Assembly (NCBI RefSeq): GCF_000968015.1
Contig: NZ_LACH01000047.1
Coordinates: 122,384 to 155,244, forward strand
Length of the DNA stretch: 32,861 nucleotides
From: Pseudomonas fluorescens
GTDB taxonomy: Bacteria > Pseudomonadota > Gammaproteobacteria > Pseudomonadales > Pseudomonadaceae
Reading direction: 5' to 3'
Part shown: positions 16,142 through 23,674 of the stretch, in pieces
How the letters are laid out: each line of letters begins with the position of its first letter
How positions within the stretch are numbered: the first letter of the stretch is position 1
The notes under the pieces: model-generated
Database searches by the model: none
What the model was told of the DNA's origin: nothing
Seen by the model: only the letters and a program-made list of their open reading frames with translations
Translations under genes and position numbers: made by a program

Positions 16142-19100
16142 CTACGGTGCCGGAGCCGGTTCAGGTTCGTTGGTCACCCGCAGCAATCCCCAAAGCCCGG
16201 CAGTGTTGCCGTAGGCGCCGTAGTCACGGAACAGGTAGTCGCCCGGTATCGCGTTGCTGCCCCCGGCGCTTGGGTGCATGAAGCTGAAGTGCGCCGCCGG
16301 CAAGATGCTTTCGTGGGCGCCGATGTACATCGACATCGGGTTGAAACCGAACCGCACCGAGCCCACCCCTGGTGCAGCCAATGGATAGCCACCGGTATCG
16401 CTCTTCTCCGACTGGAACGGGTTGAGCGACCAGACGTGACCATCGAGTTGGAAGGTCGTGCCACGGCTGCCGCCGGTGGGCATCATGATGTGGGTGCGGA
16501 ACGGTTGCCCCGGTTTCACATAAAGCACTGGCGTCTGCGGATCGCCTCCCACCAGCGCATTGCTGAAGGCCATGTGTGCGTTAGGCACGTCACCGTAACC
16601 ATGACCGTCGGCGTGCCCAAACGGCGCATCCGGTGGCAGGCCGAAGCGGAACCACATGGGTTCGGTCTTGTAGTTGATGGCCATGCTCGAGTTGTCCTGT
16701 GGATCGGTCGGTACACCGGCCTCCGAGGCAATACCTTCCACCGGACGACCATTGGCCCAGCGCATGTTCAACGCTTTCTGCCAGACCATCGCAAAATCAC
16801 GGTAGGTGGTCTGCCCCGGTGCGGTGACCGTCGCGGAGACTTTGCGTGCATCGTCAACCCAGGTCGCGCCGACCGGCAGAATGCTCATCGCCCCGCCCAG
16901 GCCTTTTTGCGGTTGCTTGATGACGTCCGCCGGGGTGAAATTCAACCCGCCGAACTCCACCGCCGTGGCGTTGATGTTGTCGACACTGCGGCCCAATTGC
17001 GTGACCGGTTTGCCTTCACGCTCCAGGTGCCCGGCGTAGTACTGATAGGTACGCGTCGGGTACGCGCCGACAGTGCCGACACGTGGCGGCACGGTCTGGA
17101 TCGGGTTGGTGCCGACGTTAGTCCCGTCGGATTTAGTAATGTCGTACGCCAGCAGTTGTGCGTGCAGGCCCACTGTGCTGGATGGCCGCATCAGGTTATT
17201 GCTGAAGGTGGTCGAGCCCTCGCCATCATTGCGGTCACGCTTGACCATACCCATCACCGTAGCCGTCTGAGTCAGATCCGGCATCACCATGGGCAGACGG
17301 TTTTCCAGCGTGATGTTGATGCAATCACCGGCCGCCGCGCGCAGCACCAGCGGTTCGACCGGCACACCGGGTTTGAGCTTGCCGGTGATCGGATCGAGAT
17401 CGCCCTTGCGCACATAAAGAATCGCCGTCGGGTCATGCAGTGGCCCGCTTTGTCCGCCGATGGTGAAGGTCGTCCCGTCCTCAGGATCGTTCACCGTAAC
17501 CTGAGGAATGTTCACTGCCCGCGAGTTGTACACCAGGGTTCCGCCCGCCGGATTCAACGCCCCGCCGACGTGTTGCCCGATGCCGGCTGGATCAGCCATC
17601 GACAGATTCAACGGATTGCGAAGGATGTCATTGGCCAGTGCCGCGACCACTTCATAGTTGCGTTGTGGCGTCGGCCGGGTGCCGATGCCATTGGGGTTGG
17701 CGCCAATCCGTGGGCAGATGCCATCGAACGCCACGGTGTTGCGCATACCGGCCGGTTTCGCGTTGTTCGGCAGCGCGAACAGGTCGCTGCGTTGGGCCGT
17801 GTAGTTGCGCATCACGCCCCAGATCCCGCTCCAGTAACCTTCCAGGGAGGCGTCCATCGAGTACAGGTAATCCCCGGTGGTCGCGGCCGCGCTGGAGATC
17901 ATCGACACCGGCGCATTGAAGCCCATCTGCTCGGAGATCCCGATCATTTGCGACGAGCGCCAGCCTGAGTTGGAGCTGTTGCCGAAACCGGAACCGCTTT
18001 GCAGCCACTTCACGCCGTGCAGGGTCACGTTGTGCTCTTCTTCGTGACCACCGGCATGCACCCGCAGCCGCACGTTGTCACCGGTGTAGGTGCGCAGCAT
18101 CGGAGTGAACGGGTCACCCGGTTCGGCGCCGCCACGGTTGATGTGTGGCGGGAACAACGTGGTGCCGCCCGTTGGACCGGTAGCCGCGGTCACCAGGTTC
18201 GGCGCCAGGTTCATCGCCGGGATGGCGCGGTCGGTACGGCTTTGCATGGCGTACGCCAGGTCGCCGCCGAGGCCGTCGGCCTGCATGCCGCGCTTGCCGT
18301 CCGGGCCGACCTTGTTCGGGTCGTACACCCGCAGGGCCAGCGGTTCGTTGCGGTAATTGACCACGAACATGCCAGGGTCATCGACCGAGATGGCTTGTGG
18401 GCATGGCCGGCTTGGGCAACCGGGCATCAGTCCACCGCGGGCTTCGACCACCTGTTCAAGCAAGGTCTCGGCTTCTTTGCGCACCGGCGGGTTGATTGCG
18501 TAGCGGAAGCTGTCAGCGGTGGCCGGGAAGGCTTGCGCATTCGGTACGCCGTTAGGGCCGGCGCCCACGTACACACCGGCTTCATAGGCGTGCTGGAAGT
18601 CGCTGTATTCGAGGAAGAACTCACGGAAACTGTCGTTCTTGCCGTCGCCGTCCAGGTCACCGGTGGCCACCACCGCTTGCCACGAGGTTGGCCCGCCGTC
18701 CTGCCGCGCGCCGCTGTACAACGGCTCGCCGGTTTCGGCGTGGAACCAGGTCGAACCGGCCGGTTCTGCCAACACGGTGGCGTACAGACCGATCTGTTGG
18801 TGAGTCGATGGGCCGAGGTGGTCGTGGGTGAAAATGGTTCCCAGGCCACGGTCGACACCTTTGGCGTTCACCACCGGATCGGCAAACCAGCGCTGCATCG
18901 CCGTGCGCGCGCCGACCCAGTCGGCCCGGCCGTATTGGCCGAAGAACGGATGAGCCTTGGCTTTCGGACAGGCCGGCGTGCCGTCACGCGGATCGGTGCC
19001 TTGGCACTGGTTGAACTCGCGAATGGCGTGGATGCGTTCTTGCACGGCACCGGGGGAAAGCACGCCGTCTTCATAGTTCCAGCCGTTGGCCGAACCGTCG

Positions 19101-21994
19101 GCGGCCGTCAGGTCCCATTTCGGCAGGTGAATGTGCTGGCCGATCACGTCGGTCGGCGTGCGCACCTGATAGTCGTCCATTTCATAAGTAGCCGGCACCA
19201 GGTTGGTTTGCTGATACTGCACGCAGTCGAAGGTGTTCATGCGCATCACCAAAGGCTCTGGTGGACGCTGCTTGGTAATCACCGGCCAGGCGTCTTCCCA
19301 CAGCGCGAGAATGCGCGCTTGCGGGAAGTGGTAACCGACCTTGTTGTAGACCGCATCGAACTGAATGTTCGCCGCTTTATAGACCCGTGGACGGTCGGCG
19401 GTGAACGTCGAGGAACCGCTGAAGGACAGGCCGTCAATCCGTTCACCGCTGTTGAACTCACCGGTGCCGGCGCTGCTGGTCAGGCGTTTTTGCCGGTCAT
19501 CCATGCACGGTTCGTAATACGGTGCGCCCGCGATCGGCAAGGCGCCGTTGGTGCGGAAGTTGCGCGCCACGATTTGATTACCGGGCAGCACGGCGAAGCT
19601 TGGGTGGTCTTTTTTGGCATGGAACGCCATGGCCGCCTGTTCGACTTCGGTGCCCTCTTCCGGCATGTAAATCGGCTTGGCGCGTGTCACTTCCTTGGAG
19701 AAATCCAGGGACGTGGTAATGGTGTGCGCCTGGCCACCGGAGGAGAAACCGTCCAGAGAATGGCGCCCCAGGCCGCCGTCCCAGCCACCGGACTGAGCCG
19801 GGTCGAGATTGGCCCACAAGGCGTTGCCACTGGTTTTCAAGGCCTGCGCCTTGGCAGCGTCGAGCATGTCCAGCGGTGGGGTCGGTGGGCGTTGGCCGAC
19901 CGAGCTTTCCATGCCGCCGATCCAGAACGGATAGCCAGGGTTTTTCAGGCTGCCGTCGGCATTGCGGTTGGCTTCACTGCGATCCACCAGGGCCAGGGAA
20001 CCGATGGCCTTAGCACCGCCGTTGCCGCTGAGTTGTTCGTCGTCGTCATCCTCCTCGTCATCGTCGTCATCGCCACCGGCCACCAGGGTTTCGCCGATTT
20101 TCGGCACGACCGCGACTTTGCCCGGCATCGGCGGCATGGCTTTGCCTGGCAACGGCACAACGGCTGGAATCGGTGTACCCGCAACGATCTCGCCATCGGG
20201 CAAGGCGCGGGCGCCAGCGGCCGGTTTACCGCTGCGCAGTGCATAAGGTTCGCTGTGATACCCGTCGGCACCTTGCTGGGACACCTCAAGTTTGGTGCCC
20301 TCTTCAAAGACGTCATGCACCCGCCACATGCTCCACATGCCTTGGGCAAAGTGCGGATAGAAGTGGCAGTGATAAATCGCATCGCCCGCGACCCGGTTGC
20401 GGTTGCCCGACCCACCGTTGGCGATTTCGTAGGTGTAACCGGCGCCCGGACCGATGCCTTGGGCGTCCATATAGTCGGAGTTGTCGTCGTTGGGGTTGAA
20501 CAACCACTGGTGCCCGTGCAGGTGGAAAATGTGCTGCTCGTGGCCATTGTGGGTGTTGCGGAATTTGATGAAGTCACCGATGTAACTGTGGTTGACGTTG
20601 GACGGCTCGGACGGGTAAAGCGCCATGGTCGCCTTGACCCCGACCTGATCGGCGCTCGGTGTTTCACCGGGACGAATGTTTTCCAGGCCGGCGTTGGCCG
20701 GCACGTCCACCAGCATCGCCACGTCGCCGACGGTGTGCGAGCTGAGGAAGAATTCTTCATAGGCGCAGGACAGGCAATCGTGCATCGGCCCGACGCCCAA
20801 ACGGTTGGCGACCACTTCGGCGCCCATGCCGCCGGAGCCATAGTTGATCATGAACGAATCGCGGGTCGGCTCCAGCACGTGGGCCATCACCGGATCCGCC
20901 CAGTAAGCGGGGAACGCCTGGGTCGCGGCGGTTTCATCCTGGAACTGCGAGGCGAAATCGCGGAACGGTTCCAGACGATTCGGGATCGCCGGGTTGCGTT
21001 TGCCGATGGCTTCCAGCGGATAAGTCGTCGGCGGGAAGCTGCCGTCGGCGTTGCTGCCCATCACGATCGCGTCGCTCTCGCTGGAAATGATTTCATTGCC
21101 GTCGACCATGTTGATGATCGGCGTGCCGGCCTTGCCTTCACGGATCCACGGCTCGCGTTGCGGGTAGCGCGCCTGGTAATCGACAATCGGTTGACCGGCC
21201 GGGGTGCGGCCGACGCTGGCCAGGCGCATCTCTTCTTCGGTCACGGTGTTGCGATAGGTGCGACCGCCCTTGGGCACCACCACCACTTGGCCGAACAGTC
21301 CGTTGGCCACGTTGCCCGCATCCCCTTCACCGCCGAAGGTCGCGCCACGGCTACTGGCGGCAAACGCCCCTTCGCGCTCGGCGTACAAGGTGTAGGAACG
21401 GCTCGCGCCGGGGGCAATCAGGGTATTGGCGTTGCGCCCGGTATAGGACGCAATGTCGTCGATGCTGTTGACCGCTTGCATGCCGTTGACCTGGAAGCCG
21501 ACGTGGCGGTCGGTGACTTGCTCATCGACTTTGAAGTTTTCTTCGTTGCCGATGGCGACTTCGCCCTCAATCTCTTCCTCCCCTCCATTTTCATGGCTTC
21601 CGGGGTTGGCCTGGTAGGCGAGCAAGTTCTGCAGGTTGATGGTCAGGCAGTCACCGGCAGCGACGCGCAGTACCAGTGGACGCGGACGCTTGTCGGGCCG
21701 CAGCGAGACTTTGCCCGGCACCGCCGCCCCGCCCTGAGCCAAGGACATCTCGTGGTCATCGACCACGTCGCGGCGCAGGGCGAACATCATGCCGTTGGCG
21801 TTCTGCGCGCCGAGGCGGTTGAACATCAGCGGCTGATCCAGCGCCACGACGTTGGCCACCAGATTGCGCTCGCAGCGCACGGCGGCCTCAACCAGTTCGA
21901 TGCCCAGCATCGAAGCCACCAACAGCAGCAGATTTAACAAGGACGGAGCGTAGGGTATGCCGGTCATGATCACGGGCCTCGCTGTGGCACTCAT
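16142..21994 (-). CDS. Giant exported multicopper oxidase, MofA/McoA/MnxG-like putative Mn(II) oxidase
   Basis: The product is about 1950 aa. I prefer the ATG at 21994; an ATG at 21967 (GAGG upstream) is an alternative, and the ATG at 22039 lies in the sigma-54 element, upstream of the expected transcript start. A hydrophobic export signal (LLNLLLLVASMLG) is followed by RLGAQNANGMMFALRRDVV. Cupredoxin copper motifs are HLHGHQW (from residue 491), HCHFYPHFAQGMW (from 542) and THDH (about 1057), with a later HNVTLHGVKW. AAGDCLTINLQNLL and AAGDCINITLENRL recur in the two halves, suggesting duplication. A poly-Asp/Glu run lies near residue 640. MofA (Leptothrix) and P. putida McoA/MnxG are very large Mn(II)-oxidising members of this family (from memory). 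The prolyl isomerase and haem-protein neighbours favour the MofA/McoA branch, so I assign no symbol. Activity on Mn is inferred. Confidence 0.9.
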   Translation of the reverse strand: MSATARPVIMTGIPYAPSLLNLLLLVASMLGIELVEAAVRCERNLVANVVALDQPLMFNRLGAQNANGMMFALRRDVVDDHEMSLAQGGAAVPGKVSLRPDKRPRPLVLRVAAGDCLTINLQNLLAYQANPGSHENGGEEEIEGEVAIGNEENFKVDEQVTDRHVGFQVNGMQAVNSIDDIASYTGRNANTLIAPGASRSYTLYAEREGAFAASSRGATFGGEGDAGNVANGLFGQVVVVPKGGRTYRNTVTEEEMRLASVGRTPAGQPIVDYQARYPQREPWIREGKAGTPIINMVDGNEIISSESDAIVMGSNADGSFPPTTYPLEAIGKRNPAIPNRLEPFRDFASQFQDETAATQAFPAYWADPVMAHVLEPTRDSFMINYGSGGMGAEVVANRLGVGPMHDCLSCAYEEFFLSSHTVGDVAMLVDVPANAGLENIRPGETPSADQVGVKATMALYPSEPSNVNHSYIGDFIKFRNTHNGHEQHIFHLHGHQWLFNPNDDNSDYMDAQGIGPGAGYTYEIANGGSGNRNRVAGDAIYHCHFYPHFAQGMWSMWRVHDVFEEGTKLEVSQQGADGYHSEPYALRSGKPAAGARALPDGEIVAGTPIPAVVPLPGKAMPPMPGKVAVVPKIGETLVAGGDDDDDEEDDDDEQLSGNGGAKAIGSLALVDRSEANRNADGSLKNPGYPFWIGGMESSVGQRPPTPPLDMLDAAKAQALKTSGNALWANLDPAQSGGWDGGLGRHSLDGFSSGGQAHTITTSLDFSKEVTRAKPIYMPEEGTEVEQAAMAFHAKKDHPSFAVLPGNQIVARNFRTNGALPIAGAPYYEPCMDDRQKRLTSSAGTGEFNSGERIDGLSFSGSSTFTADRPRVYKAANIQFDAVYNKVGYHFPQARILALWEDAWPVITKQRPPEPLVMRMNTFDCVQYQQTNLVPATYEMDDYQVRTPTDVIGQHIHLPKWDLTAADGSANGWNYEDGVLSPGAVQERIHAIREFNQCQGTDPRDGTPACPKAKAHPFFGQYGRADWVGARTAMQRWFADPVVNAKGVDRGLGTIFTHDHLGPSTHQQIGLYATVLAEPAGSTWFHAETGEPLYSGARQDGGPTSWQAVVATGDLDGDGKNDSFREFFLEYSDFQHAYEAGVYVGAGPNGVPNAQAFPATADSFRYAINPPVRKEAETLLEQVVEARGGLMPGCPSRPCPQAISVDDPGMFVVNYRNEPLALRVYDPNKVGPDGKRGMQADGLGGDLAYAMQSRTDRAIPAMNLAPNLVTAATGPTGGTTLFPPHINRGGAEPGDPFTPMLRTYTGDNVRLRVHAGGHEEEHNVTLHGVKWLQSGSGFGNSSNSGWRSSQMIGISEQMGFNAPVSMISSAAATTGDYLYSMDASLEGYWSGIWGVMRNYTAQRSDLFALPNNAKPAGMRNTVAFDGICPRIGANPNGIGTRPTPQRNYEVVAALANDILRNPLNLSMADPAGIGQHVGGALNPAGGTLVYNSRAVNIPQVTVNDPEDGTTFTIGGQSGPLHDPTAILYVRKGDLDPITGKLKPGVPVEPLVLRAAAGDCINITLENRLPMVMPDLTQTATVMGMVKRDRNDGEGSTTFSNNLMRPSSTVGLHAQLLAYDITKSDGTNVGTNPIQTVPPRVGTVGAYPTRTYQYYAGHLEREGKPVTQLGRSVDNINATAVEFGGLNFTPADVIKQPQKGLGGAMSILPVGATWVDDARKVSATVTAPGQTTYRDFAMVWQKALNMRWANGRPVEGIASEAGVPTDPQDNSSMAINYKTEPMWFRFGLPPDAPFGHADGHGYGDVPNAHMAFSNALVGGDPQTPVLYVKPGQPFRTHIMMPTGGSRGTTFQLDGHVWSLNPFQSEKSDTGGYPLAAPGVGSVRFGFNPMSMYIGAHESILPAAHFSFMHPSAGGSNAIPGDYLFRDYGAYGNTAGLWGLLRVTNEPEPAPAP

Positions 21995-22022
21995 TAGGAA
22001 TAAGTCTCGACAAATCCCCTTG

Positions 22023-22038
22023 AGCAATCCGCATGCCA
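22023..22038 (-). promoter_or_regulatory. Sigma-54-type promoter of the multicopper oxidase operon
   Basis: On the minus strand the sequence reads TGGCATGCGGATTGCT, with TGGCATG at -24 and TTGCT at -12 in exact RpoN spacing. The predicted start is near 22012. The leader would be about 18 nt to the ATG at 21994 or about 45 nt to the ATG at 21967. This is the best sigma-54 match in the window. It shares TGGCATG with the secretion-operon promoter. Confidence 0.82.
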
Positions 22039-22089
22039 TAAATATTTTAGTTATTTTTCAATCATTTATATGAACGACTTAACAACTCG

Positions 22090-22118
22090 GGGGATATTCC
22101 CCACCCATTCCCCCCACT
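22090..22118. promoter_or_regulatory. Candidate activator-binding dyad upstream of the oxidase promoter
   Basis: GGGG-ATATT-CCCC at 22090-22102 is a perfect dyad about 52 bp upstream of the -24 box. ATTCCCCCCAC follows at 22108-22118. The block ATTCCCCAC here resembles ATTTCCCCAC upstream of the secretion operon at 10166-10175. The A+T-rich stretch 22039-22075 between dyad and promoter could support DNA bending by IHF. Function is inferred. Confidence 0.45.
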
Positions 22119-22185
22119 TTCCGGGCTGAAGAAACTTCCCCCAAAACGCAAAATTCGTGACAACCGTCGAAGTCAGCGTTCGGCT

Positions 22186-22359
22186 GTAGCAGCTGTCGAG
22201 CTTGCGAGGCTGCGTTCGGCGGCGCAGCCGTCGTGAGATCCGGCAACACGGTGTTTCAGGAAAACCTCATGCTCAGGTTTACGACTGCTGCGCAGCCGAA
22301 CGCAGCCTCGCAAGCTCGACAGCTGCTACAGAGCCGCACGCAAGCTCGACAGCTGCTAC
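22186..22359. repeat. Long inverted-repeat element (GTAGCAGCTGTCGAGC family) with an extra arm
   Basis: The left arm (about 22186-22237) begins GTAGCAGCTGTCGAGCTTGC. The right arm (22282-22329) is its inverse, ending GCTCGACAGCTGCTAC. A partial third arm occupies 22339-22359. The same family recurs at 26717-26863 and at 32749 to the window end. No open frame in it is credible. It separates the oxidase promoter region from the transglycosylase gene. Confidence 0.9.
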
Positions 22360-22398
22360 GGGACGATTGCGGTCTTCGGTCGGCGTACGGATCGGGTG

Positions 22399-22420
22399 CC
22401 CCACATATGGGGGAAACCCC
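22399..22420. terminator. G/C-rich hairpin after the lytic transglycosylase gene
   Basis: CCCCACATATGGGGG at 22399-22413 overlaps GGGGGAAACCCCC at 22409-22421, ending 3 bases past the stop codon. It could form a transcript-end hairpin for the minus-strand gene, although no T-run follows. The first dyad (CCCC-N6-GGGG) also resembles the candidate activator sites near the sigma-54 promoters, so its role is ambiguous. Confidence 0.4.
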
Positions 22421-22423
22421 CAA

Positions 22424-23032
22424 TCACAACGGCGCATCCGCGGCCAGGCCCTGCAAGCGTCGGTATTGGCGCAAGACACTGGGCACGTAACGCTGGGTTT
22501 CGGCGAACGGCGGGATCACCCCGCCACGGCTGAGCACCGCTTGCGGCCCGGCGTTGTAGGCCGCCACGGCGAGGCTGATGTCGTTATCGAACAGGGTCAT
22601 CAGGTGCTTCAGGTACTTGGCGCCACCCTGAATGTTGGCTTTCGGGTCGTAGACATTCTTCACCCCCAACTCCCGGGCGGTGTCAGGCATCAATTGCATC
22701 AACCCGCCCGCGCCCTTGGGTGACCGCGCGCGGGAGTCATACGCGGACTCGGCCTGGATCACCGCATGCAACAGCGCGGCCGGTAATTCATTGGCCGTGG
22801 CAGCCGCCGAAACCAGCTCGGCATAGGGCTGCCGGGCAATCATCTGGGGTTGTTGATCCATGCTGACCCGGGCGGGTTCTGACTCGTGAATCACCCGTTC
22901 ATAGGTGCGGCCGGGACGGTGGACATTGGACAGAACGTAGCTGCCCTTGGCGTCCACGGAAACGAACACATCGGCCTGTACGACGCCGGTCAGCACCAGC
23001 AGACCGAGCAGTCCTGTGGTGAGTGTTTTCAT
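22424..23032 (-). CDS. Periplasmic lytic transglycosylase (SLT domain)
   Basis: The 202-aa product has a signal peptide (1-20, ending VVQA), a short DUF4124-like start (DVFVSVDAKGSYVLSN) and a soluble-lytic-transglycosylase domain (about 68-195). The catalytic glutamate is Glu95 in IQAESAYDSRARS. GAGGLMQLMPDTARELGV and AYNAGPQAV are the other family signatures. Such enzymes cut peptidoglycan and often accompany trans-envelope machines. It lies between the oxidase operon and the divergent xcmT1-xcmS genes, so it may open the cell wall for the secretion apparatus. A housekeeping role remains possible. Confidence 0.93.
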   Translation of the reverse strand: MKTLTTGLLGLLVLTGVVQADVFVSVDAKGSYVLSNVHRPGRTYERVIHESEPARVSMDQQPQMIARQPYAELVSAAATANELPAALLHAVIQAESAYDSRARSPKGAGGLMQLMPDTARELGVKNVYDPKANIQGGAKYLKHLMTLFDNDISLAVAAYNAGPQAVLSRGGVIPPFAETQRYVPSVLRQYRRLQGLAADAPL

Positions 23033-23053
23033 TTTTCTGCCTCCCCTGCCCGG

Positions 23054-23078
23054 CCCCGAAAAACGGGGCTAATGCCCC
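23054..23078. promoter_or_regulatory. Candidate activator-binding dyads between the transglycosylase and xcmT1
   Basis: Two overlapping dyads, CCCC-GAAAAAC-GGGG (23054-23068) and GGGG-CTAATG-CCCC (23065-23078), lie about 85-110 bp upstream of the sigma-54-type site facing xcmT1. They are also between the opposite-facing site and the transglycosylase. They resemble the G/C-block dyads upstream of the other two operons. They could equally be a simple hairpin in the transglycosylase leader. Confidence 0.4.
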
Positions 23079-23103
23079 AATGGCCGGTAGTAAACCAGCC
23101 ATA

Positions 23104-23119
23104 TGCAAGCACTGCGCCG
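23104..23119 (-). promoter_or_regulatory. Possible sigma-54-type promoter for the lytic transglycosylase
   Basis: On the minus strand the sequence reads CGGCGCAGTGCTTGCA. The -12 part TTGCA is ideal and GG/GC spacing is exact, but the -24 part CGGCGCA departs from TGGCACG. A start near 23092 would give a 60-nt leader to the transglycosylase ATG. It is weaker than the other three sites. Confidence 0.45.
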
Positions 23120-23162
23120 GATGCGCAAAGGCCCTTAATTCAGGGGTTTCAGAGGAATGTCC

Positions 23163-23178
23163 GGGCATGTGCATGGCA
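23163..23178 (+). promoter_or_regulatory. Sigma-54-type promoter of the xcmT1-xcmS genes
   Basis: The plus strand reads GGGCATGTGCATGGCA. GG at -24 and GC at -12 are at exact RpoN spacing, and GGCATG matches the -24 core of the oxidase and secretion-operon promoters. The predicted start is near 23189, 39 nt before the ATG. Confidence 0.65.
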
Positions 23179-23227
23179 ATTGCATAAGCCTTCACGGCGA
23201 CCCGTCTGCCGACTGTGTGAGGTCATC

Positions 23228-23662
23228 ATGAATCAGCATTTGCGTTCCGCCCCGCGTGCTCAGCGCGGGTTCACCCTGCTCGAACTGTTGGTGGTGTTGG
23301 TGGTGCTGGGGCTGTTGGCTGGCATCGTCGCGCCGAAATATTTCGCCCAACTGGGCCGCTCCGAAGTGAAGGTGGCCAAGGCGCAAATAGAAGGTCTGGG
23401 CAAAGCTTTGGATCTGTACCGTCTGGAGGTCGGTCATTACCCGTCGACCGAACAGGGTTTACAGGCGCTGGTCACCGCGCCCAGCGATGAAACCCGCTGG
23501 ACCGGCCCTTACTTGCAGAAAAAACTCCCGCAGGATCCGTGGGGCCGTAACTACACCTATCGCTGCCCCGGCGAAAACGGCGAATACGACTTGTTGTCCA
23601 TGGGCAAGGACGGACAACCCGGCGGCGAAGGCGAAAACGCCGAAGTCACCAGTTGGCAGTAA
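23228..23662 (+). CDS. xcmT1: GspG-like major pseudopilin XcmT1
   Basis: The 144-aa product starts MNQHLRSAPRAQRG/FTLLELLVVLVVLGLLAG. The prepilin site is Gly14/Phe15 with Glu at +5. I chose the ATG at 23228 with GAGG 6 bases before it; the frame is open upstream without a comparable signal. The C-terminal LYRLEVGHYPSTEQGLQALV, LPQDPWGRNYTYRCPGENGEYDLLSMGKDG is a complete major-pseudopilin GspG signature including the calcium-site region. It pairs with the GspF gene 12 bp downstream. The two-gene xcmT1-xcmS operon was described in P. putida GB-1 as needed for secretion of the Mn-oxidising factor (from memory). Confidence 0.95.
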   Translation: MNQHLRSAPRAQRGFTLLELLVVLVVLGLLAGIVAPKYFAQLGRSEVKVAKAQIEGLGKALDLYRLEVGHYPSTEQGLQALVTAPSDETRWTGPYLQKKLPQDPWGRNYTYRCPGENGEYDLLSMGKDGQPGGEGENAEVTSWQ

Positions 23663-23674
23663 CGGGAGGCGATC

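Noticed and set aside
13996..16281. 761-codon plus-strand frame opposite the beta-propeller gene
   Set aside because: Composition is Arg/His-rich shadow sequence and it runs through a REP doublet; the minus-strand genes have signal peptides and domains.
16281..21937. Very long open frames on the plus strand opposite the multicopper oxidase (for example 17999-21937)
   Set aside because: They are antisense shadows of a high-GC gene: no ribosome site, no domains and no sensible start, while the minus strand has clear copper motifs.
22186..22359. Insertion sequence
   Set aside because: No transposase gene or target-site duplication is visible; the element is too short and recurs as a non-coding inverted repeat.
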